Source: Cephalopachus bancanus (lineage: Eukaryota; Chordata; Mammalia; Primates; Tarsiidae). From it: a stretch of 64,000 nucleotides of DNA. A program made the translations under genes and the position numbers. Below are positions 46,146-58,843 of the stretch, piece after piece. The DNA lies in the NCBI GenBank assembly GCA_027257055.1, contig JAPVLO010000097.1:2480001-2544000 (forward strand), given 5' to 3'. Within the stretch, counting starts at the first letter, position 1. Each line of letters begins with the position of its first letter. The notes below the pieces were generated by a model. The model did not search any database and was not told the DNA's origin. It worked only from the letters and a program-made list of their open reading frames with translations.

Positions 46146-49100
46146 TTTACACTATCATGGCTAAAAATATAAGTCACAGCACAACTTTGCATTATATTAA
46201 ATTTACATTTTCTTTCTTGCACATCTTGCTCCCTTGAAATGAATGATTAATGTGTTTTTCTTTTGTGATTAGTTATCCATGTGCCTATGATTAATTGTTA
46301 CACAATTCTTTGCTAGACCTGTAATCCTTCTCTCAAGGTATTCAAACACCTACACCTTGGGGATTCTCTCCTCGGACACTTCTCTTTATGCTCCAGTGAA
46401 GACAGGTTTTCCTCATTAGGTTTAATGAACAAATGTCATCTTAGCAGTTTTTTTCCCACATCAACCTGGAATGTCCTATTTCTCTCTTCGATGGTGGATT
46501 TCCTCTTCCTTATATCTCATGTCTTCTCTTACTTGGTATACTTTTTGTTTTCATGATACCCTTCAGTAGTCTCTCAAGAAAACATACAAGGGAAATACAT
46601 TTTGTAGCACAACCCCCAGATATTCAGATATATCTGCAACACCAAGTCAATCACTCTAATTAACTTTCTCTGGAGTTAACTCTTCCTTCAGGAGATGACA
46701 TGGAACTCACCTATTTCAGATGATTGAGGATATAAATTCAAATCACCCTGCTGTCAGTACTTCCCCCTCCACATTAAAAGATTCCTATGGCTACCAATTT
46801 CTGAACTTTTCATGAGTTTTATCTCAAAAAAGCTATTTCTAGAGTCTTGAGTTCCTTAGATAACATTTCCTCAAATCCACTATTTCAGTCAATATTTGCT
46901 AATCTTTCTTCTAGCCTTCAAATATTGTTGCTGTGTCCCTTTTCTTATTCTCTTATCATGGAAGTTTCCTACCTTTTATTTGTATCCAATTAGTGTAGTG
47001 TTATTTCGTTCCAGGAAGTGAGGAGGTGTTCATGTATTTGGTCTGCTATTTTAAAATATGAGCTCTGAATTATCTTAAGACTCACAATTGTTCAATTAAC
47101 TACTAGGTATTAGGATATAAGTGATTGTTTGAATAATATTTCCAATGCAGATCATTATTTGTGAACAAATTTATGGCACAATACATATTGCATATAGGGC
47201 AACAATGTGGTCTATTCTTAATTATTTTTTTTCACAATTGGAATGAAGCTTTCTAACTGTACACATTATTTGTTTGATTAAATCATGCATGTTGTAAAAA
47301 ATTTCCAGTTTCCAGAAATGTGTCTACATCAACTTTGCCATTTATCATGGAACTAATGGGAAATAATAGCACAATATTTCATTTTGTTGTGTCAATGTAC
47401 TGGTGATGGGAACATCTTTGATTCAATGCCTTATTTTAATGAGATTGCAGTTGTTCCCTAGCTTGAGGCTTCTAAACTCTCTTCAAATTCACAATAACTT
47501 GCTAGTTGATGATGCCAGCTACCTTTTATTACACTATTCAGAATAAATTATTGCTGAAAGAGTTGCTGTATTAATATAGAACACATTACCTAAAGCTTGG
47601 GTAATTTGGGCTCAGGAGTTCTTTGTCATCTTTACAGTCTAGTGTTGCATTCACTGAAATAACACATTAAATTTGTATGTTCTTAAGCACCTGGCTTAAT
47701 TGAAACCCATGGCAATGATAGCAAAATAACTGACCTGAATAATAAATTAAAATCACAGTTCAGTGAAAGGTGTCAAATACTTGCTTATATGGATTCAAAG
47801 AAAAGGGACCCTTTTTTTGATTCAAAGTTGGGGGCAGAATTGGAAGTTATTTTTGAATACTGACATGCCAATTGATAGTGTGGCAGCCGGATTTTTAAAA
47901 TTCAAATTAACATTGCTGTGCTATAATTATGCATCAAAGAAAAACATGAAAAAGCGAGATGTTTTTATTTCTTTATATTTAGCATCTATTCTGATTGAAA
48001 AATAAGGGACCACATAGACATATTTAAAGCATAAGAATTAGTGAAGATTGAACACATATAATCTAAAACACAAGGAGGCTTTAGATCTCTTAATGAGTTT
48101 TACAGCTGAAGTAAGAAGCAAAAAGCAAATGATTCGAGTAGCCTAATAAGATATCAGGAACTGCAAGTCTCTTATTAGAAAGAAGATCCTTTCCTGGCAA
48201 AGATTCCCTGGATGGCTCTGAACGTGCATTGAAAAAATTCCAAACGTCATTAGTACATAGAATAATTGGTAATACCATAACCCTCACATTTTTTCATTAA
48301 GCTCTCACTGGCTAATAGTGCCAAATAGATGGCACTATAATTTAACTGAAACACCGACACTTTTTTTTTTCCTCACCAAATTGAGATGTTTTTAAAGGTA
48401 TTAATGTATACATGTTTTGTTTGTTTCTTTCAAATGGGAAGCCATTGTTTTTCTTATTACAAGAGGGTGGGAACAAATTTAATATTATGGCAAGTCCTGA
48501 TATTATGTGTTGGAAAAGAAATCAGTTTGAAAATCAGTGGGAAGCAGATTTAGTAAATTGAGACTTTTGTATTACTCTTTTACTTTTAGCATTATCTACT
48601 GTAAAATATTATACTTGAAATTATAATCCTGTTGAGATAGTCATAAGACATTTTAATACTGTAGTCTGTATGTTTGTTTTTGAAAAAACAAAACAAAATA
48701 CATCAAAATGTTTTTATACCTTTTTAAAATCTAAAAGGTAAAATAAAAAGTGATAAAGTCTACAAAATAAGACAGACAGTGGAATATGAAGTACATGACA
48801 GAAAATTACAATTACAACTTCAGATGCAAATAAAAGAAACCCAAGTGAAATCTGATGAAATCCTAAGATAAATTGTGGACACAATAAACAAAAGTCAAGA
48901 TAAGTAAAGTATGCTTTTTCCTCCAATATGTAAAATAAAATTCTGGCCCAGTGATATCTAATTTTTATTCTAGTATATTCTAGTATTCAAGGTAATTATG
49001 CATATTATAATTTCTTTAACCATTTAGGGTAAACCAAAGAAAGCTACTACTTACAAATTTAGTTTTAAATTGCAGTTTTATTTTTAGAAAATAATGTGCA

Positions 49101-49640
49101 AAGTGTAAAAACAAATACTCAACACTAGAAACTTTAATTACAAATAATATGTATTAAACACATACTCAACACTGAATCTGTTTGATTATGAAAGTTCTAA
49201 AGGACAATTAGGAAATCAGAAAAATACTTTAAAACTTACATTTCAATAGATGGAGTAAGGTGAAAGTCATAGCATTTAGAGTTAGATAAATAAAGACATA
49301 AATCCCAATTCTGCAAGATTTTGGCTACATTGTTTAGAATTAATATGTTTACAACTGGCAGATATTCAATTGATCTACCTTAAGCAAGAATGCAGAAATA
49401 ATGACCTATATATTTGAAAAGTTTCAGGTATATTTGGATTTAAGCACAGCCAGACCCCAGAAATGCAAACAATATTTTTAGGAAGAATGAGCACGTAATC
49501 TATTATTAAGACATATTTCAGAGTAAGAGGAGATCTTTATAATTAATTATAAAAACATTGAGTGTTGTACAATGGTGTAAAAGATGCAGGCAAGCGTGCA
49601 TGGTCACTTATACATGGTCACTTAATGCTAGGTTTTTCAG
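46146..49640. other. Anonymous DNA
   Basis: No gene, RNA gene or confident repeat seen. The 80-codon frame at 47763-48005 has no motif and an ordinary composition. Confidence 0.5.
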
Positions 49641-49680
49641 TTTCTCTCCCTCTTTCTTCCTCTTTCTCTCTCTCTTCTCT

Positions 49681-49737
<57 letters not shown>

Positions 49738-49753
49738 GTCTCTGTCTCTCTCA
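49641..49753. repeat. Long (CT)n microsatellite
   Basis: About 110 bases of polypyrimidine with a long pure CT core (49687-49731), flanked by CTTCC- and CTGTCT-containing units. It produces two serine/leucine-rich open frames that are artefacts. Confidence 0.97.
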
Positions 49754-50379
49754 CTATCTGAGTGGACTTGAGATGATGGACTTTAAAGAAAATTTGGCGT
49801 GTTAGGTAGGATTGCTACTAGCAATCACAGCTTAATAGCATTTTAATTTAGCAATCACTTAAGGAAGAGGACTTATCTCCCAATATCCATTTTTCAATCC
49901 CAGATAATACTTTGGTCTTCTTCATTAATATATATATTTCTAACAAATCTATGTTATCAATAATAAAGTAATGCTGCTTCTTCAGAGTAGATTCATGATT
50001 TTATTAACAAAATGAATAAAAGCTATATTCAATCTTTTTTGAAATCATGTGAAATAAGAGAAGAATAAGTTTCTCTACAAAAAAGATACTGGAAGAAGCA
50101 TATATGCTACAATATTTCTTTGCCTTAAATTTATTAAGTAAGCCCTCTTAAATCTCAATTCCTAGATGGAAAGTCAAAAAAAAATTATCAATTACTGTGA
50201 GGTTTAAGTTACCTAGCACAAGGAAACACATTCAAACTTATCTTTTGAGGAAAGCATAACCTGATGCCCCCAAAATGACAAAGCTATTATGATAAAATAA
50301 ATTAATAAAATTAATAGAACAGTTTCTTTCACAAATACAAGTACAAATAAATCTTCATAAAATGTTATGAGATATATTC
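49754..50379. other. Anonymous AT-rich DNA
   Basis: The plus strand becomes A-rich toward the right and may already be decayed L1 ORF2, but no landmark is secure before about 50380. Confidence 0.45.
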
Positions 50380-52680
50380 ATCAACATATAAAAGGAATAA
50401 TACATTAAAACTGATTGGCGTTTATTCTTATAATGATTCTTAAATTCAATGTTTGAAAATTCAACATAGCAATTCACCCTATTGAGAAATGACAGGAAAA
50501 AGATTTTAAGTCACCCTAATATGTACAGACACAAAAAATCTAATATCACTTCATATTAAAAATTATTTGTATATCAGAAATACAAAGTAATTCCTTAACT
50601 GAATAAGGAGACTCTATGAAAGACCAACAAGTCACATTATATTTATGGTGGAATAATAAATGCTTTCTCTCTAAATTTGGAAAAAAGGTAAGAGTAATTA
50701 TTTTTATAGATAATAGCTAGAGCTCCTACCTACTGCAATAAGGCAAGAAAAAAATAATTGCAGGTTGATTGAGAAAGAATATATAAATTTATCTCTATTT
50801 GAAAAAATCCTGCACTTTCAAATACAAGAACCAATCAATATAGTAGGAACACAAGATACAAGGAAATTATGCAAAACTAAATTATGTATGCATGCACATA
50901 TATAATCAATAAATATTTTGAAGACAGGACAGAACAATAAATTCCATTTACAATGAAATTGAAACACTATAAAATACCTGAATATGTATTTTAAAGGTAT
51001 ACTCAAACTTCCTGTTGAGACTACTGACAGAAAATTAGAATAAATAGGGAGAAGCACCATTTTTAGATTTAGAAGATTTAATTTCCTCAAGTTGACTTGA
51101 ATAATTAATTTAATATAGATCATACCTTTTTATATCTATTGACACATTGATTCTAAAATTTAATGAAAGTGAAAAGTCTCAGAATAGTCAATAAAATTTT
51201 AAAATGTATCAGTATTGAGCAACATATACTTAAGAACATCACTACTTACAATCGAGCTATAATATCCAAGGTAGTACAGTATGGGAATAAGAGTACAAAA
51301 AGAGATTAATACAACAGATCTAAGAGCACAGAAATAAACCTCTACTTATTTAGTTACCTGATTCTTTTTTTTTTTTTTTTTTGAGTTGGAGTCTCACTCT
51401 GTAACCCAGACTGGAGTGCAGTGGCCACTCCCGGCCACCGCAGCCTCGACGTGCTGGCCTCCGGTGATCCTTCAATTCTTGACAGATGCACTCTGATAGC
51501 AAATAAAATTATTTTTCAAGAAATGGTGTTGGAATACATGACTAAACATATAAGAACAGGTTTCCACTTTCTTCCTGCACATAATATTAATTTGAGATAA
51601 AGGGCAAGCTTAAATGCAAATGTTAAAATTATTAACTTTCTGGGAAAAAAACATGAAAATATCTTTGCAACTGAAAAACAGCAAAAGATTTTTTAAGTAG
51701 AACATAGGATACAATAATAATAATGGGAAGTCTTGATACATTTAAAATTTATCAAAATTAGGATGTTTGATTATCCTAAACAATCATTATTGAAGTAAAA
51801 AAGCAAGACAGTTTTGAAGAAAATATTTTTTAATAAATATGTGTATATTTGACAAATAATTTATATCTAAAATTTATTAAGCATAGCCAAATGTCAAAAT
51901 GAAAATTCAGTATAAAAAATAAGAATATATGAATAGGCAATAAGCATATGAAAATTGATTAGCATGAGTTGTTGCAAGGGAAATTTTTAAAAATCAAAAT
52001 GAGATACATCTACTTACTGTAACAGTTAAAATTAAAAGACCTCTAACACCAAATGTTGGAAAATTTGTGAAATATTGGAATCCCTCAAACCCTATTGGCA
52101 TAAATGTGAACTGAAACAACTATTTAGAAAAAGTATTTGACAGATTTTCACCAATTAAACCACATGTTCCAATAATTCTATTTATATTTTTTATCCAAGA
52201 GAAAATAAAACATTTGTCTATAAAAAGACCTTCATAAGAGTGTTCACAGGAATTTCATTCATAATAGCAACAAGCTGTAAACAGTCTAAATGTTTATCTA
52301 TAAGAAGATATATTAAAAATTATTGTATATTTAAAGAAATATTCTTTGACAATAAAAAAAAAACCACTGGCACTCTAACATTAAAGGAGAACCTCACAGA
52401 TTTCATGGTCTGTAACCATTATACATCATAAATACTGTATCATTCTATTTATGCAAATTTTGGAAGATACACATTTTATTAATAGTGTATTAAGTAAAAG
52501 CAGTTGCCTATGGTGAGAGTATGTAGATTTGTCTAAGAAAGTCAAGAAGAAAATTTCTATATTTTTATAAGGGTATGATTTGCACAGGTCATCACATTGG
52601 AAAAGTGCATCACATTGCACATTGAAGATTTGTGCATTTCACACACCTTTAAATTTACTTCAAAATAAAGGAACATAAAA
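50380..52680 (+). mobile_element. Old L1 (ORF2 3' half and 3' UTR), sense, interrupted by an Alu fragment
   Basis: Ordered ORF2 landmarks are visible despite heavy decay: GTTTATTCTTATAATGATTC, CAATTCACCCTATTGAG, TATTTATGGTGGAATAATAA, TGCAATAAGGCAAGAAAA, GACAGATGCACTCTGATAGC, TCATAATAGCAACAAGCTG, then GAACCTCACAGATTTCATGG and a 3' UTR to about 52680. No frame is open beyond ~100 codons. Age class L1M. A 108-bp Alu piece at 51367-51474 interrupts it. Confidence 0.75.
51367..51474 (-). mobile_element. 5'-truncated Alu, right arm only, antisense
   Basis: A T tract at the left, then the right arm of the derived Alu type (GAGTTGGAGTCTCACTCTG, GGCCACTCCCGGCCACCGCA), stopping at CCGGTGATCCTTC. The missing left arm fits 5' truncation during insertion. 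Possible short target duplication ATTCTT at 51361-51366 and 51475-51480. It landed in an old L1. Confidence 0.9.
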
Positions 52681-52745
52681 AATATTAAAATCTAGTTAAT
52701 GAGTGCTTTTCACAGCAATATGACTGAATGATTTTGAAATTTTGT

Positions 52746-52763
52746 GCGTGTGTGTGTGTGTGT
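52746..52763. repeat. (GT)n microsatellite
   Basis: GTGCGTGTGTGTGTGTGTGT in AT-rich DNA. Confidence 0.9.
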
Positions 52764-53311
52764 ATTTTAGACCTGAGTAAGTATTTGAATATGTTAGCAA
52801 TTATGAGAGTCAAGTTTCATTTTGCTGGAAAAGGAAAGTATAAATATAATTATAAAAAGTGAAGGATAGACTTGAAGCATTTGTGTTCTGCATTGCAACC
52901 TAAGAACCCAGGCCTAGCTCACAGCGAGTGAGTGGTGGGGAGATATATATGTTTCCATTGTATGCTATACTGTAAGGTCATGAGAATTGGACCCCCAAGG
53001 ACCCACATACCAATCAACAAACATTGTGATCTACAGACAGCTATTGAATCTTAGTATCCCCTAACATACCTCATTCAAATCTCAAATCTGCAAGGGTATA
53101 ACATAGTTCCCCACCTCCAACCCAGATCCAAAAATGAACCAGTCTAGAGGCTTTAACCAAGGGAGAACAGGGGATGGTGAAAAAAAAAAAAAGTGAAAAT
53201 GACTCCATTTCTCACAGAGCAACTGAAGTAAAGAAAAAAAGAAAAGCTCATCACAGATGAAGAAAATCAAAGAAGAAACACAGGCACCACACAAACTTTA
53301 GAACTTAAACA

Positions 53312-54200
53312 ATGAAGAGCACCCAGATTGACTGGTCTCAGACCACAAATATAGAGATGAAGGCGTGGTTGGAAAAGATGAACAAGAACCAGGAAAAGCA
53401 AGATGAAAACTTGAAAGAACTAATGGCTGAGATGCAAACTATAAAGAAAACAGTAAATGAAATAAATATCAAACTGACAAGGGTGGGAAACAGAATTAAC
53501 CAGGCAGAAGAAAGAATCTCAGAACTTGAAGATCAAAATCTGGAACTAACCCAATCTCTTAAAAACATAGAAAGGAAGCTTAAAAAGATGGAACAAAGCC
53601 TTCAGGAGATGTGCAACTATATTAAGAGACTGAACCTAAGACTGATAGGTATCCCTGAAATAGTGAAAGAGAATGAGAGCAGTCTGGAACAAACATTCCA
53701 AGAACTCATCAAAGAAAACTTCCCTCATCTCATCAGAGATGTGACAATGCTAACACAAGTGACACAGAGAACCCCTGCAAGGCAGCAAATGAGAAGATCA
53801 ATCTCTAGACACAGAGCAATTATCTTACAAAAAGTAGATATAAAGGAAAAAATCTTAAAGGCAGTGAGACAGACAGGTTAGACTACCTACCAAGGAAGAC
53901 TAATTAGAATAGCAGCAGACTTATTTACAGAAACACAATAGGTTAGAAGAGATTGAAGTCCAATCTTCAAAATACTCAAAGATAAACAATTTCAACTAGG
54001 AATTTCCTATCCAGCTAAGCGAAGTTTCATCAATGATGGAGAATTAAAATCCTTTCCAGATATTCAATCCCTAGGAGTGTATGCTGCTTCTAGACCAGCT
54101 CTTTAAGAGATGCTTAAGATGGTATTAAACACAGAAGAAAGAAAAAAAAAGAACAATGATGTTACTCCCAAGAATGCAAGAAAACAACCCATCAAGCAAG
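53312..54200 (+). pseudogene. L1 ORF1 pseudogene (189 codons open, then in-frame stops)
   Basis: The RNA-binding ORF1 protein of L1. The start ATG at 53312 begins an open run to 53881. Residues about 35-110 form a coiled coil (KTVNEINIKLTRVGNRINQA, then ISELEDQNLELT), the trimerisation stalk of ORF1p. The RRM-like and C-terminal parts follow (LRLIGIPE, NFPHLIRDVT, RTPARQQMRR). In-frame stops occur at 53879-53881, about 53939 and about 53957, then TAA at 54104; no frameshift is needed up to that point. The reading therefore decayed by point mutations only, so it was intact at or shortly before insertion. Length fits an ORF1 somewhat shorter than the human protein. Confidence 0.88.
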
Positions 54201-54309
54201 CATCATGACTGCAAGATTGAAAACACACACATAAATCAACACAAAAATCAAAAGGGAACCAACAAACAAATAAACAAACAAACAACCACAAAGTCTTTAA
54301 GAACCTTAT

Positions 54310-55395
54310 GGTAGGGATAAACTCTCACCTCTCAATAATCAACCTGAACATGAATAGACTAAATGCACCACTAAACGGAAAATGGGTTAAAAAATGATGC
54401 AACAATATACTGTCTTCAGGAGACACACCTCACAGAAGGGACACTCACAGACTCCAAGTTAATGAATGGACAAATTTTCAAGTGAACAGAACACAAAATA
54501 AAGCAGGAGTTTCAATCTTAATATCAGAGGAAATAACCTTTAAGCTATCGAAAAATTTAAAAAGATACAGAAGGACACTATATAATTATAAAAGCTTCAA
54601 TTCAATAAGAATTATCCATACTAAACATATATGCACCCAACACAGGATCACCAGCATTTATAAAGCAGCTATTAAGTAAACTAATATATTGATTCTAATA
54701 CTATCATAGCTGGGGATTTTAACCCCACTATCAACCCTAGATAGGTCATTGAGACAAAAAATCAACAAGGAGATCTGGAACCTCAACTTGACGCTTGACC
54801 AAATGATCCTAATAGATATGTACAGAATGATCCACCTAACTACAGATTATACATTCTACACATAACCACATGGAATGTACTCCAAGACTGACTGCATCCT
54901 TGGCCATAAATCAAGTACAAACAATTTTCATAAGACTGAAAAACTGTCATGCACCTTCTCAGACCATAGTAGAATAAAAACAAATATCAACACCAACAAG
55001 AGTCCTCCAAAACCCACAAAAGCATGGACAATAAACAGCATGATGCTAAACAACTCCTGGGTCAATATGGAAATCAAAGAAGAAATTAAAATATTCCTGG
55101 AAACAAATGAAAATGTAGAAACATCTTACTAAAACCTCTGAGATGCCATGAAAACAGTACTAAGAGGGGAATTGAAATCTCTACAAACACATGAAAAAAC
55201 TAGTAAGATCACAAGTTAGAAGCCTAACAATTCGTGTAAGGGAGCTGGAAAAACAAGATGACCAAAACCCTAACTTCAGCACAAGAATTCAGATCACCAA
55301 AATAAAAGTGCAAATACAGGACATAGAAGACAAAATTTTATAGAAAAAAAATCAACAAAACAAAAACCTTGTTCTTTAAAAGGACAAACATGATT
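54310..55395 (+). pseudogene. L1 ORF2 remnant: endonuclease domain, truncated before RT
   Basis: The endonuclease that nicks target DNA in L1 retrotransposition. Motifs are readable in order, in shifting frames: NLNMNRLN-like start (about 54345), QETH (about 54416), GVSILIS (in the open piece 54482-54679), an AGDFNP motif around 54710-54727, and FSDHSRIK around 54955-54980. These correspond to the metal-binding and catalytic positions of the AP-endonuclease fold. Stops and frameshifts separate them. Sequence continues through the linker (RELEKQDDQNPNF) and ends at a join near 55370-55395. The RT domain that should follow is absent. Confidence 0.82.
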
Positions 55396-55741
55396 AATGG
55401 ACTTTGCAGCAATCTGGATGGAATTAGAGTCTATAATACTCAGTGATTTATCACAGGAACAAAGATCTGAGATCCACATGTACCACTCATAAGTAGACCC
55501 TGAGCATTTATCATAAAACTATAAGAAAGGGATTGACAGTAGTGGGACACTGCCAGGGAAGGAGAAGTCACATACATCAATAATGGTACCCATACTTTAC
55601 CTGTACGATGACCACATATGTACCTAACCCTGAATTGTAACCCACATTTCAAAAATAAAGTTTAAAGAAAGTGAAGAAGACTAGCATATACTCCATGATA
55701 TAAGATTGAAATGGGTAGTACCAGTATGCTTATTATTTTGT

Positions 55742-55806
55742 ATAGATAGAGATAGAGATAATAGATGATGATAGATAGAAGGATAATAGATAGATGACAG
55801 ATAACA
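55742..55806. repeat. GATA-rich microsatellite
   Basis: Degenerate GATA/GATG units on the plus strand. It accounts for the tyrosine/isoleucine-rich minus-strand frames here. Confidence 0.85.
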
Positions 55807-57899
55807 GATATATGGAAACACATAAACACGCACAGACCCCCACACACACTTTTTAAAACTCCACAACCTGGGAGTGACTAGAAGCATGAACACACACTTT
55901 GGATCCACATTTTGGTCTCTAAATACCATCATCTACTGAAAAAAAAAATATGTTTTTTGTTTGCTTGTTTGTTTTTGATTTTTGAGGAAAAGATCATTCC
56001 AGAAATAGGATCAGGAAAGTATGAGGTGACTTTGCAACATCATTTTGCTCCAGAAAATAAGGAAGCACTAAAAAATGACAGGAGGAATGTATCCCAATGA
56101 CAGAAAAACAAGTTTGAAGTAGGTCCTTCTGACCAAAACTGAGGATTTTGAGAATCAAAATAAAGAATTATTATAATATCCGTTAACTCCTTGGATTAAA
56201 AAAATAATCCATCTGTTAATAATTATACTAAGCAAAAAAGAAACTTCCTTTTAGGGAAACTAATGATTAAATATAGGAGAAATGTGGGGTTAGGAAAATC
56301 ATCAATGTGTGCTAAAAATAATGTGTAAATTTTTGGCAAGGAGCAAAATGTTTATTTATTTTACTCAAAATATTGCCTAAATTGTTGCTTATTAATTACA
56401 AAGGAAAGCATGATCCATGTAATCACAACCAATATTGATCCTCTTTACATAATGTGTTGAGGACATATTATTAATTTTGTGATATATCTGCAAAATGCAT
56501 AACGTAAATCTGATAAGAGACATCCTGGCAAAGAAACAAACAAGCAATCAAATGTATAAGAAATAACTCTGTACTTTTGTCTTCAAATCTGCCAAGGCCA
56601 AAAGAGGCAAAGCTGGAGAAATGTTTCAGTTTAAATAAAACTGAAGATATATAAAAACTAAATGCACTGGGTGATTCTTAATAGGATTCTGGAGCTGAAA
56701 AAAATAAATATAAATGGCATTATATGGATTATTAAATTTGAGTATGGACTACAAATTGGATAACAATATCATATTAATGTTAATTTTCCTGATTTAAAAA
56801 ATTTGTTGTGTTTATGCAAAAGAATATCAGTGTCAGAAGAAACATTGAGATGTTTAATGATAAAAGGCAATATTTATGCTCAGATGGGTCATAAAATAAT
56901 TTGCATATGTAAATATACACATATTTAAACATTTATAAAGGAGTGTAAAATAAATAGGGATCAAAATGTAAATAAGTGGTAAATATGAGTAGGGGGCACA
57001 TGAAGGGCTTATTGAACTCTTATTTCACCTTTTTGTGGCTTTGAAGTTATATCAAAACCTTCTATATAATAGACATCTCTAAAATTCAAAGACAGTCTTG
57101 CTAAGATAACTAAGACAAGTGGTATAAACTACAATGTAGAATATTTTATTCATCTCCATTTAAACAAATTTCAAAGCTCTAGGTAAAATGGATAGTGTTC
57201 TGTAAGACCACAATTACTGGACCTAATGTTGACGTAATAAAAATTCGAAGAAATCAGTTGTAGTACAAGAAATTGAGAAAGAGCTAAAGGAATTATTCTT
57301 AGGCAGCTAAGGCTTTCACGTATTGTCCTAGCAAAAATAGTTGGACCTATTTTCACTCTACAAAAAAGATTCTATTAGGATAATAAGTTGCATGATCACC
57401 CTAGCTATTCTCTACAGCAGCTATAGCCTGGGTGCTTCACAGTGGAATTCTGAAATTTTAATGAGTAGATAACTCTAATGGCTTAATAGATAATCAATTG
57501 TAGTGTCAAATGTGATTAGACATAGCATTTAAAATCAATGGGGTAAGGATGAATATTTTCCTAATGTTTATTCATCCAAAAAAGAATAAAATTTGAGCCA
57601 TATGTCCCATTATATACCAGAAACAAATAATTAAATATAAAAATAATGCAAATAGTAAAGCAAATATTTAAAAATAATGCAAAAAGGACAAATTATTTGA
57701 TATAAAAACAAAAAACTCTTTGAAATTATATTTAAAGTTTGCAAAAAAATAAGAAAATAAGATTGATAAACTTAATATTGTAAAAATTTTAAAAACTTAC
57801 ATGCCAATATTTCAATAGGTAAAAATAAACCAAACAAAAAGAACAAATTTTGTTACTTATCATAAAGCATATCATTATTTGTATATAAATAACTACAAA
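55807..57899. other. Anonymous AT-rich DNA
   Basis: Nothing recognised. The open frame at 55912-56100 has no motif. Confidence 0.45.
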
Positions 57900-58450
57900 A
57901 AAACTAGTTGAAAATATGAACAAAAGAGACACTTCACAGCAAGATAATTACAAGTAGTTCCCATTTATTTTCAAAGATATTTAAATTTGCTTATGAAAGA
58001 CATGCAATTGAAACAAGACTAAACCATACATTTTAGCACATTGGTGTGGCAAAAAAAAATACTATCAACAAACTTTATTAGTAAGGTATGGGAGAAAGGG
58101 AATTCAGATATTTTAGGTAAGAGCTTGAAATATCTTTTTCTGCAAATTCTTTCCCATTCTATCTTTTCTACAGGAGATTTCAAGAGCAATTCCATCAAAT
58201 GTCCTGCACTTCTAACTTCATCTTGGTGTCTGTGTCTCATGGAATCAACCTGAAATACATGATTTATTATGAAATGATATGTGCACGTGGCCGTTCAGGG
58301 ACTTTTTTAGAAATATAATAAATATTTGAAAACATCTCAAATGTGATAATTAAGGAATTGACTAAATAATAATACATCTGTATAATTTAATATATGTACT
58401 TTAACATTGGGAAAGTTTTCCATACACTTATGTAAACTATTTCCACAATA
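57900..58450 (+). mobile_element. Possible old L1 ORF2 3' fragment
   Basis: GAAAGACATGCAATTGAAAC near 57996, TTTTAGCACATTGGTGTGGC and GGAATTGACTAAATAATAAT near 58353 recall the late ORF2 region of old L1s. Highly diverged; low confidence. Confidence 0.35.
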
Positions 58451-58721
58451 TGAATGTATTCATATATTCATAATATGCATGTATGAATATATGTGTATGT
58501 AGTAAGGTATAAATGCCCTAAACAAAATACTCTCTTGGTGTATAAAAGGATTATTTCTCCTTAAACAAGCACTGGTAAGATACACAAGCAATTATGAAGA
58601 GTATTTAGTTTTGAGAAGTAGCAGAAATAAAAGTTGGGGACAGAGATGGAAAAAATAATTTCTAGTCTTTACAGTTTATACGATTTTGAGTTTTTCGATA
58701 TGGTTTTTCAAAGCAATACTC

Positions 58722-58730
58722 ATCTGTCTG

Positions 58731-58762
<32 letters not shown>

Positions 58763-58763
58763 A
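58722..58763. repeat. (CTAT)n microsatellite
   Basis: Tandem CTAT/CTGT units, giving a serine/tyrosine/leucine-rich open frame that is an artefact. Confidence 0.95.
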
Positions 58764-58843
58764 TCATTTGTCTCATTTATCGTTTATTTATCTCTCTGCT
58801 AAAAGACTCCCTCAGCATCTGCCATCAAAAATACACCTTATAA

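Larger units (their letters stand above)
52865..55667 (+). mobile_element. RT-less L1 (half-L1/HAL1-like): ORF1, endonuclease-only ORF2, 3' UTR
   Basis: This is a 2.8-kb element bounded by a short direct repeat, AAAGTGAAG, at 52856-52864 and 55668-55676. It contains a 5' UTR remnant of about 450 bp similar to the end of the 5' UTR at 10.6-10.9 kb; ORF1 from 53312; a spacer; and the ORF2 endonuclease region from about 54310 to 55140. ORF2-like sequence continues to just before the RT domain (GTTCTTTAAAA, about 55370). From there it jumps to the last ~30 codons of ORF2 (WMELESIILSDLSQEQRS) and the 3' UTR, seen also at 41.1-41.4 kb. All of the RT and Cys-rich coding sequence, about 2.4 kb in a normal L1, is missing. 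Such an element would need RT supplied in trans. Several stop codons show it is now dead. Confidence 0.85.

Noticed and set aside
47763..48005. 80-codon frame as a small gene
   Set aside because: No domain, ordinary AT-rich composition, no promoter or splice context.
49558..49771. Ser/Leu/Val-rich open frames
   Set aside because: Produced by the CT microsatellite.
50818..51123. 101-codon minus-strand frame
   Set aside because: Antisense to the old L1 ORF2 at 50380-52680.
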